DNA from: Apodospora peruviana
Lineage: Eukaryota > Ascomycota > Sordariomycetes > Sordariales > Lasiosphaeriaceae
Assembly: GCA_033439685.1 (NCBI GenBank)
Contig: JAUEDM010000001.1
Coordinates: forward strand, 2,728,001 to 2,792,000
Length of the DNA: 64,000 nucleotides
Direction of reading: 5' to 3'
A program made the translations under genes and the position numbers. The notes beneath the pieces are model-generated. The model saw only the letters and a list, made by a program, of their open reading frames with translations, did no database searches and was not told the DNA's origin. Below are positions 45,468 to 56,421 of this stretch, in pieces (the stretch's first letter is position 1; each line of letters opens with the position of its first letter).

Positions 45468-47016
45468 TTAGATTCGGTGCTTTTCGCTCTCTATCGATGT
45501 GTCAGTCCGGTCGAGTTGGACTTTGAGCCGTTTGACTCACCGAGTCGCTGATAGAGCATGTACAGCGCCATTCTGTTGCATTCCTCTGTACCCGTTATCG
45601 TGACGAGACGCTCATTGCTGTTATCCTGGGGCTCATTGATCTTGATGACACTGCCGCTGACCTGGCGTATCTCATTGATTTTCTGACCACCCTTGCCGAT
45701 GATCGCCCCGACCATGTCATTGGGGATGTAGATCTGCTGTGTGACAGGTGCTCCAGGCATAGCACCGCCAGGCATGGGTTGGCCGTGAGGACCAGCGTGA
45801 GGTTGCGGGCCAGCGTGTCCGGCATGATGCGGCGGCATATGAGGAGCAGCTCCGTAGGCTCCAGCAGCCTGGGCACCGTAGTGCATGGGCACAGCAGGGG
45901 CAGGTTGGGCCTGCTGTGGATGACCATATGCTGGGACGTAGGGGTTAGGAGGCATGTGATGGGATCGGGCGTCGGGGCGGCCCCGGTTATAGTTATCGCG
46001 ACTGCCGTAGTTGCCGCCAGCCGGCTGTGGAGAATAAGGGATCACCTGCATGCCTCCAGGAACCGCACCAGCTGGACCACCGCTGCGGGTTGCATACGCA
46101 GAGGCAGCGGGTCCACCAAAACGCTCATTCAGTTGCTCAAGCAGTGTGCTTCCGACATAGTAGGTGGCAATGTGGACTGCATCCGCGACACCCATAACGA
46201 CGAGTGATCGCTCAGTGGACAATGGGAGGCAACCGTCAGAGGCGTTTAGGCGAGCGCCGGAAGCTTCTTGGATCTCCTTGATGCGGGCACCGCCCTTGCC
46301 AATAATAGAGCCGATCAGGATATGGGGGACAAGCAGACGAAGCGGGTATGTCCTAGAATGCGTATTCGAAGGCTCGCCCAAGGGCTCGTTGTTGAGGGTG
46401 CGGATGATCAAACCGAAGGCCTGGTACCTGTTAGCATATTGCGAGGCAACCACAATCACAAGTATCAAAGCACCTTTGCAACAGCATCGACCACACCGCT
46501 GACCGTCAGGATGCGCTCGATGGCGCCCTTCTGATAATCGCTGACGGTACACTTAGCACCGGACATTTGTCTGATCTTTGACACATTTTCGCCGCCCTTG
46601 CCAATGATAGTCGCAGCCTCAGGGCTTGAAATGACGGATCGGACGTGGATCCAGGCAGTCTCGTCATGAGTCTGTGCAGGAGTAGATTGGGTCTGGGGAA
46701 GATTGGCGGTCGTCGTAGTGCCGATAGGCTTCGTCTCGGGTGCGTCGGGAACGACAGTATCGCCCTGATCATCCTTCACTTCGGACTTCTCGCCATTGAC
46801 CTTTGCGGTGCCGTTTGCCTCAGTGGCCGGAGCAGGAGGGGGGACAGGGAGCCCATCACCGTTGCTCTCGGCCTTTGGTTCCTTTGGCTCCTCCTCACCC
46901 TTGATGATCTTGTCCAAAGCGGGTCGTTTGGCATCCGGCTGGTCGTTGCGGGAGGGTGACGATGTCTCCTCAAGCGGACGCTTGGTGGACTGGGTGGGTT
47001 GGGGAGAGGCAGACAT
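45468..47016 (-). CDS. Triple KH-domain RNA-binding protein (PCBP/hnRNP K-like, Pbp2/Hek2 type)
   Basis: An RNA-binding protein of the poly(C)-binding type, expected in nucleus and cytoplasm for mRNA processing, stability or localisation. Three exons (46474-47016, 45541-46420, 45468-45490) with 53- and 50-bp introns give 481 residues. The last exon encodes only ESEKHRI. Unspliced reading would give a different tail. The N-terminal 110 residues are disordered. KH1 (about 118-190) spans the first intron and has IIGKGGENVSKIR. KH2 has IIGKGGARIKEIQ, and KH3 near the C-terminus has IIGKGGQKINEIR. All three GxxG loops are intact. A Gly/Pro/His/Tyr-rich linker (about 300-390) separates KH2 and KH3. 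The acceptor was chosen to restore VAKAFGLIIRTL across KH1. Confidence 0.88.
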
Positions 47017-49000
47017 CTTGTAGCTAGATATGTATTGTTCACGTTCGAATGGGTCGTGGGATGAATTGTCGAGACAGTTTTCAATTGAATTATCGGCTGT
47101 TATCTACACCTTTGGGGGGTTTTCGCAAAGAAAACGTGCTGGTGTAGTGGTTGGGTCGGGTGGAGGAGCTTGAACAAGTGTCGGGGTTCGGGATCGGGTT
47201 CGCACTTGAAAGTTAATCTCGGGATGGGCCGATGAAGTGAGAGAGGCTCAGAACCACTGTGGACTGACTGGCCGCTGCTGCCAAACACGGATGGCTCTGC
47301 GGGTTGAAGGGTGTAATGACTGACGAAGAGCACCAATCCTGATGAAAATCCCGAACGCTGGTGCTGGTGGTGGACGGGACCTGGCCAAAGAGGACGACGC
47401 GGCAACGAGGCGGGACGACGCAAATTTGATCAGGTGCGGAAAGAGCAAGGACGAGGTAGTGAGTCGGGCGGTGAGGGAATCAAGTCAAAGAAGAGGTGGT
47501 GAGGTGGAAGTGAGAGATGACGAAGATGAAGGCGGCGTTGATGGAGAAGCACTCAGGTATTTCTCAAACCTTTGCCCGTCAATTTACTGGCAAACAACAA
47601 CGCTTCTTTCCTGTCCGAGATTGCCTTGTACTTTCCCGACAGCTGTACCTGGCTTCAGTTTGTGACGGAAAGGTCCAGGTTGGTTAATTGCGTCGCGTGG
47701 AGAGGGCCTCCTTTGCTGCTGTGGTGCAGTGCGAGAAGCGAAGGCAAGGGGAGGGAGGTTTTAAGGTCGGCTCGTTGGGGTCCGGGGGAGTTGCGAATGC
47801 GCGCGGTGGCAAGGTGCAGGATTTTGAAGTCGCCGTTGCAAAGCCCAGCTGACTTCTCGCAGCGAGTAAACTGAGACACGGGCGACGGAAACAAAGCTGG
47901 AAAAGCGATGTGCAAATAAACGATCCGCTATCGTGTTCGGCACGCTGCAGACCAAAGACGAGAGAAGTGTGAGAGGATGGGGGAGGTGTCTCGCAGAGGT
48001 TTGGAGACGGGATGCGGAGAGGTGATTGCTGAAACCTGTGCGAGATCTGCGCTGCAGCCTCACCAGCTGCTGCTTCCTTCGAGGCACTCCGTTGGCAGGT
48101 CTTCCACAGCCTTCATTTCTGGGCCGCCAGCTGGCAGTCCCAACGACAAACGACTGCACTAGCGGGAGGAGTGGGGACTGGAACCTGGCTGGGGGATTTA
48201 GCCTGCCTGAGCCCACCACCTTGGCACCGCCTGGGGACTGCCTGGGGACTGCCTGGGGACTGCCTGGGGGCTTTGTAACCTCTGTTTGATGGAGCCTCCA
48301 AGGTTGCCGCACCTAAACCACTTGTAGCCCAACAAAACTCACTGGGCCGCTTCTTTCTCAAATCAATTGTTGGCTTCTTGCTCCTTTTGCACAATTATAC
48401 CCGCGATCTCCCTATTGCACAATTGGACATTTGTGGAAACGATCCCCCTCTGGTTCGTCAGGATGCTTGGCCTTGGAATGATCTGAATTGATTCGGCAAT
48501 AAGACTAATAAGGTACGGAGTACCCTTACCTGCCAGGAAATCCGTGATCTGGCCACGAGTAACCCGTACCTCCCCTACGGACGTATCCGGTGTACTTCGA
48601 TACATTCGTGCAGTCATATGCTTTTCTAAGCAGTGCACTCGAATTCTTTCGGGCTCAATTTATTTGTCCCAACCAACCAGACGAACCTGTGAATGGCCAG
48701 GACGCGTCTCTTCGGGGATGTACGGAATATATGTGCTTGAACACAATACTCCATATCGTACTATCAAACAAAACGCTGGACAGCATACTGAGAAAGTATC
48801 CAAACTTATTGTAAGCATTTCCAGGTCGTTCCTGTGCATAAGATCTGGAGGGGCGCACCGTCAATAGGCGGGAAAGTCGATAACATCACATAAATCCTGT
48901 TGTGAGGTGGCACATTGTCACGCAGAGTCTCACAACGTCGACAACCGCGACTGTCATTTAAAAAAGCGATCGTATATCCTTTTCCCGGGGCTTGGTCAAG
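47017..49000. other. Divergent promoter region, KH gene / CENP-K-like gene
   Basis: 2.0 kb of regulatory DNA and leaders. The KH-gene side is rich in purine/pyrimidine strand bias. An 11-bp tandem repeat lies at 48230-48270. No protein gene is supported. Confidence 0.5.
48230..48270. repeat. 11-bp tandem repeat (CCTGGGGACTG)
   Basis: Three perfect copies and a partial fourth, head to tail, in the divergent spacer. No protein or RNA feature is attached to it. Confidence 0.9.
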
Positions 49001-50062
49001 ATGGAAAGTGTCTCCGGGCGTGGTGGCGATCCGGTCCATAATGCCAACCTGGAGCGCACAGTCAGGGAACTCGAACGAGCAAAAGAGGAAGCTCAGGCTG
49101 CGTTGAACCAGGCACGTTTCACGATCCTCTGTCAAGGTTCCACTGCAATCACCTGCTAAAACCCATGAATAGCTAAAAGCAGATGTCAGCCGTAATTCTG
49201 CTCCTGCCGGCACGCATTCGGCGCAGGCATCGATGGAGATTATGGCTCAGGCATACCGTGATGTTGCCGAGTCGGAGCCCTTCTTGCCGTTCCCTGGCTC
49301 TGTTTTACCAGCCCTTCTAGCTCTACGAAAGACCAATCACACCATCAATGAGACCAATGAATACATGGACTCACAGAGAATCTCACTGGAGCAGATGAAC
49401 GGACGACTACAGGGACTTCGGGCGGACCTGAAGGAGCAACAGGCCCTGCAAGCGGCCCTGGAGAAGCGAGCTCAGTTTCTTCGCGACGATCTGGAGAACA
49501 GAATGGAGACGACTCCGGAACAGTTGGCCAAGGAGAAGATTGTCGAGCTTAAGGAGAAAAAGGCGCATTATGACAAGGAGACTTCAAGGCTGCTCAAATC
49601 GCTGAACTGGTTCATCAAGGATCATCTCGGCCCCATGCTGGCAGCCGAGGAGCTCGGGGGACCGGTTGTTGGGGACCTGATGGATATAGGCTCCAACGAT
49701 CTCAGTGCTGGCTTCAGTGCGCAGGGAAAACTGAAAAAGGTCAAAGAGCAACCGGATGAGGACAGGCGCCAGAGGCGGATCGATGAGATCTGGGGTGGTA
49801 ACGGAAGCCAGCAAGACCAGGGGGGAAAGAGGAAACGGGAAGATGATGAAGGGTCCGCCGCTGGGTTGGAAATGCGCGACCTTACCGAACAACTGCTCAA
49901 CAATCAATCGAGTCGGGCGGTGACAGCTCGGCGGCTTATGTGCAGATACCTCGGGAGTCAGCGGCTGTAAGGTTCCTCGTCCGATCCAAGGTAGCAGTGT
50001 TCCACCCTAGGGACGCCACCAGGCTTCGGCTCGTCGACTTTGGACGAGAGATCGAAGACTAG
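49001..50062 (+). CDS. CENP-K-like kinetochore protein, with apparent frame break
   Basis: This resembles fungal CENP-K, an inner-kinetochore (CCAN) coiled-coil protein. Exon 1 (49001-49111) and exon 2 (from 49173) are best joined by a GC-AG intron (CAG/GCACGT...CTAAAA...TAG). They read through in phase 0 as a heptad-like coiled coil. The body has a long coiled coil, then LNWFIKDHLGPMLAAEELGG and a basic RQRRIDEIWGG segment. In this frame the ORF ends at 49970 (302 residues). From about 49904 the -1/+2 frame encodes 52 residues to the TAG at 50062, with SGGDSSAAYVQIPRESAA and FLVRSKVAVFHPRDATRLRL. This looks like the true family C-terminus. No intron fits well, so an indel or a frameshift is likely. 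The family name is moderately sure. Confidence 0.6.
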
Positions 50063-50542
50063 TTTATCTAGTTCTAGGAGGAAGGAATGGGACAGGAGAA
50101 GCGGCATTGACGTGCAACAACGTGGAGATCCTGGAGCCCCGTGGTGGACGGCAATCATACGGCGATTCCTGTCGATCTCCCTCGCTGCATGGAAAGCGAT
50201 CAGAACCTGAACGGCGATTCCTTCCCAACATCCATGGTGCAAAAAAACATCATGTCTGTCCCGTGAGGCATTGGCAGGCACGGCAGGCAATCAAGAACCT
50301 GAACCCACTACTCCTCTTAAAGTGAAGGGGAAATGTTTGGTTAAAGGTTGTTTTCTCAATAGGGGTCGTCGTCCCCCGAGCGACAGGATTCTAAGTCGCA
50401 GTCCCCTATTCAACACAACGCTGAATTGAATGTTCATAAAGCTATCGGTGATATAAACCTGGTAGATACGTGCGCATATCGAGCTGATTACCTACCCTGA
50501 TTCAGACATGGGAAAGTTGACAGTAGCAGAGTAGGCACCAAA

Positions 50543-50548
50543 ACGCGT
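50543..50548. promoter_or_regulatory. MCB-type box (ACGCGT), distal
   Basis: A perfect Mlu I cell-cycle box 279 bp upstream of the dUTPase ATG. In yeasts MBF uses this site to drive S-phase genes, including dUTPase and other DNA-synthesis genes. Activity here is inferred. Confidence 0.4.
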
Positions 50549-50656
50549 TGCGCGAGCAATTCGCCAATGGGGAGCTCCATCAGCGCATTGACGGGGTGTC
50601 GCAGGCTTGTGCAGTGGTGGTGGCGGCGGCGTCGGCGGCGTCGTCCAGACCACTTA

Positions 50657-50662
50657 ACGCGT
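50657..50662. promoter_or_regulatory. MCB-type box (ACGCGT), proximal
   Basis: A second perfect ACGCGT, within ACGCGTCGCGTC, 165 bp upstream of the dUTPase ATG. The doubled CGCGTC core and the gene's S-phase role support an MBF site. Confidence 0.5.
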
Positions 50663-50826
50663 CGCGTCAAACGCGCTCACCGCTTTAACAAACACCCCTC
50701 CTCGCTCTCCACCTGAATCGCATGCGATCCAATTGAAGCGACTTTGTGTAACTCAGCAACTGAATGCAATCACGGGCTTTTCTTTTCCATTCTTTCAAAA
50801 GATTCACCACTTCACGTCTCCTTGCC

Positions 50827-51485
50827 ATGACCACCGACGGAACTATTGCTTCACCCCCGACATCTCCCCCGGCAAAGCGCATCAAGACCTCGACCGACGC
50901 TCCCCAAAATACTACAAACACCACCACAATGGCAGATTCCAACACCGTCCCCGTTACCACGGTCGAACAGGCGCCCCCGCTGCTGATCAAGAAGCTCTCG
51001 GACAAAGCCCGTGTACCCACCCGAGGTAGCGCCTTCGCGGCCGGCTACGACCTGTACGCCGCCAAGGAGACGGTTGTGCCGGCGCGGGGCAAGGTGCTCG
51101 TCGACACCGACATCAGCATGGCCGTTCCTGCAGGTACCTGTAAGCTTTTGCTCTCTACCTACTGTTCTCTTTTCTACCAACTAAAAAAAGACAGAAAAAG
51201 CTAACAGAAAACTTGTACATACTAGACGGCCGTATCGCCCCCCGCTCCGGCCTCGCCTCCAAAAACTTCATCGACGTCGGTGCTGGCGTCATTGACGCCG
51301 ACTACCGCGGCCAGGTCAAGGTCCTTCTCTTCAACCACAGCGACGTCGACTTTGCCATCAAGGAGGGTGACCGCGTTGCGCAGCTCGTGCTCGAGCGCAT
51401 CTACACGCCCGAGGTGCTCGAGGTCCAGGAGCTCGAGGAGAGCGTCCGGGGCGCTGGTGGGTTCGGCAGTACTGGCACCCAGTAA
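50827..51485 (+). CDS. DUT1: dUTP pyrophosphatase (dUTPase), trimeric type
   Basis: Hydrolyses dUTP to dUMP and pyrophosphate, keeping uracil out of DNA and supplying dTMP synthesis. Exons 50827-51139 and 51226-51485 join over an 86-bp intron (GTAAGC...CTAG) that splits the Tyr of the YGRIAPRSG motif. The product is 190 residues. All five dUTPase motifs are seen: AGYDLYAA (1), the region from YGRIAPRSGLASKN (2), and VGAGVIDADYRGQVKV (3, with the uracil-specific Tyr). Motif 4 is GDRVAQLV, and motif 5 is RGAGGFGSTG at the C-terminus. An N-terminal Ser/Thr-rich extension of about 45 residues could be a targeting or regulatory tail. A second in-frame ATG before the core (MADSN) might give a shorter form. 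Confidence 0.95.
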
Positions 51486-52043
51486 GATTTTGCGTGCACA
51501 ACCGCTACAGAACAAGAAAAATATAGAAGGTTTATGAACAATGGGTCATTCCTCCCATAGGAAAAAAAATCCTTAGACTCTTGTGTCGTTGCTTTATGGC
51601 ACACGCATGGACTATTCTGGTTTTGGCTGGTATTACAATAGGAGTTTTGTGCCGTGGTGGAAAGTGTCTGTATGGGAAGGGACTGGGAACTATTGGAGTG
51701 TCGCTTGGCTTGTTTGTAGCGTTTTGCAACTTGCACTTCGCAGCTGAACAAAGAAGTTGCTTCTCTGGCTATGACTTAACTATGTTGGTTGCTTGCAAGG
51801 CCGGATATATATGGCCATTCTCGTTAAGGGTCTCCGGAGGATGTCTATATAGATAGATATTGCCCATAATGAACTCAAAGAGAAGCGGCCGTAGATTCCA
51901 GCTTGGAGCTCGTCTAATGTCTTCACCTCTTCTCAAAAACGGTTCTATATGTAGGTATGTGCTCCATATGCAGTGAGGTATAAACTCGCTCCGAAACTCC
52001 GTCTACATCTACAACCGAAACGACCTGGGTCTTCTCATGCTGT
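51486..52043. other. Convergent spacer between dUTPase and pyridoxal kinase
   Basis: 558 bp of two 3' flanks; nothing else seen. Confidence 0.6.
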
Positions 52044-53526
52044 CTACATCTTCACCGCGCGAAAATCCACTTTTGGAAACCGTAGACTATCTACATGCCT
52101 CACCAGCCTCAACTCGGCAGCCTTGGTCTGCATAAGCCGCAACGTACTCTTGGTGGACTCGTCTTCCGCCGCCGCAATTTTAGCACGCAAACCCTCCATC
52201 TTCTGGTCCATCGCCTCGCACGTCTTGGTCAGCACCTCGTGCATGCTGGCCAGAACCTTCTCGGCCGCCTTGGCCAGTGGCAAGTCGAGCGCGTCCACTC
52301 CGTCATCACTGCGCCATGACTCGGTCGCCATCAGCGCCCCCGCTGCCTTCTCGGCGCACACCGCCTGGCGCATGCGCACCACCATCAGCGCGGCAAACAT
52401 GTCGCCCGTGCCGCTGAAGTAGCAGTCGATGGCGGGGAAGACGATCTTCCAGGGCCGCGCCTTGTGGTCGGATGTCATGGTCGAACCGACGACGGACAGG
52501 GACGATTCCGGATGATCCGGGTGGCTCAGTGACACCGAAGTGATGACGATGTGCGGGATGCCGTACTCCTCGTGCATCACCTGTATCGCGCGACCGAGCG
52601 AGGTCATGTCCTCGATCTTGACTCCGGAAAGTAATCTGATGTGAGAAGAGTCAGCAGGCGCATCCACATATGTATTCAAGTGGCGAGGGCGAAAACATAC
52701 TCTGCTTCGAACTGGTTTGGCAATATCAGATCGGCATAGCAGATGAGACTCTTATACACAGGAACGACATCCTGCGCCACGTATAGGTTGCCGTTATCCC
52801 CCATGACGGGATCCAGCACCCAGAAGAAGCTGCCCGGATTCCCGCTCTCCTTCGCCCTTGCCTTGAGCTCTCGCGCTATTTCCCCAACAGCTTGGAGGGC
52901 TGGCGCTCCTGGAACGTATCCTGAGAGCATCATGTCGAAGTCATCGAGGTATGACTGTTTAAGCCCCTGGTAGAGCTCCGCGATCTCTTGCGCAGAGACC
53001 TTCGTGCCCGTCCATTGTCGATATCCAGTGTGGTTACCTGTGTTGAGCCGTTCAGTAACGATTGCAGACATGGAAAAAGATAACTCGCAGGAGTCTGGCT
53101 TCGTATATGTATGTGTAGCTACCTAGTGACTTCTAGGTTGGGGAGGGACATGAAGAAAGGAACCCACTGAACTGTACTGTATTCAACGCCGCGACATCGC
53201 AACCCAGCGTTTGCATGCTAAACACAGCAATCTTGTTGCCCACGTATCTTTATTTGTCCCAAGAAGAGAATATCCGTTAACTTAACATGTCCACAGATTT
53301 GCGGGTTGTAAACGGCATGTTTGGGCCGGTGTGTCACACCCATCAAAGTTGGACTGAACTCGACTCACCCAGAGACGACCTATTATTTTCAGCCAAACAA
53401 GGTCCAATCAGCAAGATGAGAAAACAAAAGGCATGCGAGAAAATGCATTGACAGAAAAAGATAACCTACATGACTGGCAACCGCCAGAACGCGTGTTTCC
53501 GGAACTGGGGGGCCGGATTCACTCAT
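52044..53526 (-). CDS. Pyridoxal kinase (PdxK/Bud17 family), five exons with an 11-nt microexon
   Basis: Phosphorylates pyridoxal, pyridoxine and pyridoxamine in vitamin B6 salvage; cytosolic. Exons are 53470-53526, 53369-53379 (11 nt), 53168-53247, 52701-53037 and 52044-52635, with introns of 90, 121, 130 and 65 bp. All phases fit, giving 358 residues. The microexon GTC-GTC-TCT-GG is needed to build SHVVSGYVGNKIAVFSMQTLG. Later motifs are NTVQFSNHTGYRQW, FWVLDPVMGDNG and PNQFEAELLSG, with the catalytic FSGTGDMFAAL (GTGD) in the last exon. The C-terminal 100 residues form a charged helical extension seen in fungal members. Its PLP product serves enzymes such as the cystathionine gamma-lyase at 20 kb, but the two genes are not linked in any operon sense. 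Confidence 0.9.
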
Positions 53527-54677
53527 CGTAGCTTTCAAAAGAATATATATACCGATATCTATCCTTTCTTCTTGTGCGGCAGTTTCTGACGTATGCGATT
53601 TTTGGAGTAGGTAGGCCTTTTGGAAATGAAGCCTATTAGCCGCTTTCTTTGAAGGCGAAATAAAATTCAAGTATTGTAGGTAAGGTACCTGATGTATTTG
53701 CACAAAGCCGAGTCTACCCAAAGCCGGCCGGCGCCGGATCGGAACGGACGAGGGTTGAAAAAACCGGCGACTTGGTAAGCAACGGGCGGCCCGGTTGTGG
53801 TCGGAAGATTGGTCAAATAAAGTTTTGTATATAGGAGGGTATCTTGGATATATCAGAAGAGTGTTGCCAAAGAAAGAAAAATGAGATTCACCTCAGAAGG
53901 TCGTTAGATACAAAGGTTATAGAAACGAGGCGTACTGCTAATAATCTGTAAAGGCTGTGCTCACTCACACTCTCTCTGGAAAAAGAATAGGTGGTACGTG
54001 CTTCTATTAATTAGAATAGTCCGAGGAGAGCAAGAGAAAACCCACTTGTGATATCGCCGCACTGCACAGCTGCCGTCGTTACCCCCCGAGTCTATATGAG
54101 TCGGGCATCCGACCTGGCAGAATGCGTGTCTCCGGTCCTCGTGCCTATAATCGGATGGAGGGCCCCTGATGGGAACATATGACATGACTCTTCAGATGAA
54201 AGTGGGAATCGGATCCAGGGCAACCCCGCCATGATGTAGGACGCCCGCGGGACAAATACCGGCATCTCCGCACTAACGCCAAAATGGGGAGACAGGAAGT
54301 GCCCAAGCACACAGCTAGTTCTGCCTAGGTATTCTATTGCTGAAACGAAAGACATGAAATGAAGTCCTCATTGCTCTCCTTGCGAGACTGAAGACTGAGA
54401 TAGACGCGTATAGACTGAGTTTCACTAACATAGACTGTGTCCAGTTAGATACTTTTAATTCATGGTTCTCCAACACCCTTCCCCATCTTTAGTCCGTCCT
54501 CACCTGCACCATTGACCTTGTCCTCTAACATATATCCCTTCATCCCTTTGGTCTTTATAACTAAAAAATGGATCCATTGATTTTGCACATCCCACCTTAC
54601 TCCCAAATCGCCTGCTAGCTTGTCGTGTGACTGTTCGTAACGTCTTGGAATCGCAAAGAGCATTACCGTGCGTGCAT
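53527..54677. other. Pyridoxal kinase promoter and PCNA 3' flank
   Basis: 1.15 kb between two minus-strand genes. It includes a GGTAAGGTACC micro-repeat near 53686. No gene is supported. Confidence 0.5.
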
Positions 54678-55651
54678 TTACTCCTCATCACCAATCTGTC
54701 CATGAGTTAGCCACACCGATCCTCTACAAGATTTGTTTGGAACGAGATAGACATACCTTTGGCGCGAGATAGAAGCGGAGGAAGCTGCTGTTCCCCACGT
54801 TGTACTCGACCAGCAGCGGCACCTCGTTCGAGAGGCAGATCTTCACTGAGCTTGACAGCGCCGAGGCCTTACAGAAGTTGACCAGGTACTTGAGCGAGAA
54901 CGTGAGGGACACAGGCTCGCTCAGTTCAATGGTGACATTCTCATTTTCCTTTTCTACGTCGACGTGTTGCCGGAGAGTGACGGATCCATTTCCGATATCA
55001 CCCATGGCCGAGAACTTGACACCGTCCTTGCTCGCGTCAATTGTGACTGTATGATTACCCGTGTGTTAGCAAGTCAAATATCCTAGAGAGTAAGATCCCA
55101 AAAACGCATACCAGACTCAGACATGGCCATCAGATCGGTCGTGATCCGCTTGAACTCGGCGGCGGGCATGTTGATGGTCGCCGCGTACTCAGTCTCGGGG
55201 ATACCGAGGTGCTCCTGATCGATATCCATGAGCTTGAGGTCATACTCTGAAACCCTGTCGTTGCCAGAGTTCTCGAACATGAGGTTGAGGACGTCGGGCG
55301 CATCCTCGGCCTTGAGGGTCAGGATGTCGTCGTTCTGCGCCGCGCGCAGCACCTTTGTGAGGGATGTTAGGTTGACGCCGAGCGCGATGTTGCGGTCGCA
55401 CCGATACGGCGAGAAGGATTCGGACTTGAGCATCATGGACACGAGCGCGACGTGGCTGTTGTCCATCGCCTGGAGCGCGATGCCGCTGTCATTGCAGTCG
55501 AAGTTGCAGTCCTGCACCAGGTCCTTGATCGCGTCGACGATCTGTAACGTACACGCGTGTGTCAGAGCTGGCCAGAATGCTTCCGATCGGAATAGAGACC
55601 TCGACTCACCTTCTTCAGGATCTGAGCCTGATCCAGTCGTGCTTCCAGCAT
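54678..55651 (-). CDS. POL30: Proliferating cell nuclear antigen (DNA sliding clamp)
   Basis: The homotrimeric clamp that tethers DNA polymerases delta and epsilon and recruits repair and replication factors through PIP boxes. Four exons (55610-55651, 55112-55541, 54757-55046, 54678-54695) with introns of 68, 65 and 60 bp give 259 residues, the normal length. It starts MLEARLDQAQILKKIVDAIK. It contains the DNA-facing and Cys motif VQDCNFDCNDSGIALQAMDN and the interdomain loop around LKLMDIDQEHLGIPETEY. GDIGNGSVTLRQ follows, then the C-terminal FLRFYLAPKIGDEE. The last exon encodes only IGDEE. MCB-like ACGCG cores lie upstream, as for the nearby dUTPase. Confidence 0.97.
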
Positions 55652-56421
55652 GGCTGCGCCGGTCCGTTAGTCACTGTGCTCGACTCGATCGCGGGGTACG
55701 GAGGGAGATGTCGATGAGATCGCCACGGCGCGTCCAACTAACTTACTGAAAGGTTTTTGGGGATTACTGATTTATACGTCTTTCTTTATTAATCCGCGTA
55801 GGCCGTGGGTGAAGGCGTTGCGGCTTCTGGTCGTTAACGAGGAAGCAAGGAATTTATGGTCAAGAAGCTGGTGTTTTGGACTTTGGGAGTGGGATTTGCA
55901 GGTGGGCACACGACGCGCTTTTGCGAGTTAGGAGACGCGACGGGGCTTTTAATTGATTTCCTGACTTGGCTAGCTGCCTGACACGGGCCCGCACCAGGGG
56001 CGCGACTTGGCCTCCCCCCCTCTTCGACCGCCCCTTGTATGCTAATAACTCTCAGAACCGAAACGAGTCAATAAATGAGTAGCAAACTTCCCAGAGAACT
56101 GCAACGACGAGAAACACATCAATTCTGTTCCTAGCTATTTACAAGCTACCATACTTCCAAAATATAATTACAATAATATGAATTATGTACAGCTGAACCG
56201 ACCATGCTGATTTGACCTTTTTTTTCATGCCATTCCGCACCACATATGTCTATAATCAAAAGAACGCCGTCATAGGCCGGATGCGACCAAGTCAAGAGCA
56301 AAGAAAGAACGCCTATATCCAAGTTGCTGTCAAAGGCTTTGTGGGTGTACAACGAGCCTCCGCCAAGATAATGCAGAAAGCAAAAAATAAAAGTAAACAA
56401 AAAGATCGTGGTATCGTCATG
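55652..56421. other. PCNA upstream region
   Basis: 770 bp between tandem minus-strand genes. ACGCG cores are at 55729-55733 (as CGCGT), 55913-55917 and 55935-55939. The left part is the PCNA promoter, the right part the vezatin-gene 3' flank. Confidence 0.55.
55913..55940. promoter_or_regulatory. Pair of MCB-like ACGCG cores upstream of PCNA
   Basis: ACGCGC and ACGCGA lie 17-22 bp apart, some 260-290 bp upstream of the PCNA ATG. A further core sits 78 bp upstream. They match the core, not the full ACGCGT box. An MBF role is inferred from the gene's identity. Confidence 0.35.

Larger units (their letters stand above)
50063..50826. other. Upstream region of the dUTPase gene
   Basis: 764 bp between tandem genes. 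It contains two perfect ACGCGT boxes (listed separately) and a short CT-rich leader. No gene seen. Confidence 0.6.

Noticed and set aside
45491..45540. Reading through to SNGSKSNSTGLTHR as the C-terminus of the KH protein
   Set aside because: This is a 50-bp intron with GTGAGT donor and GATAG acceptor; splicing gives the family-like ending RLESEKHRI.
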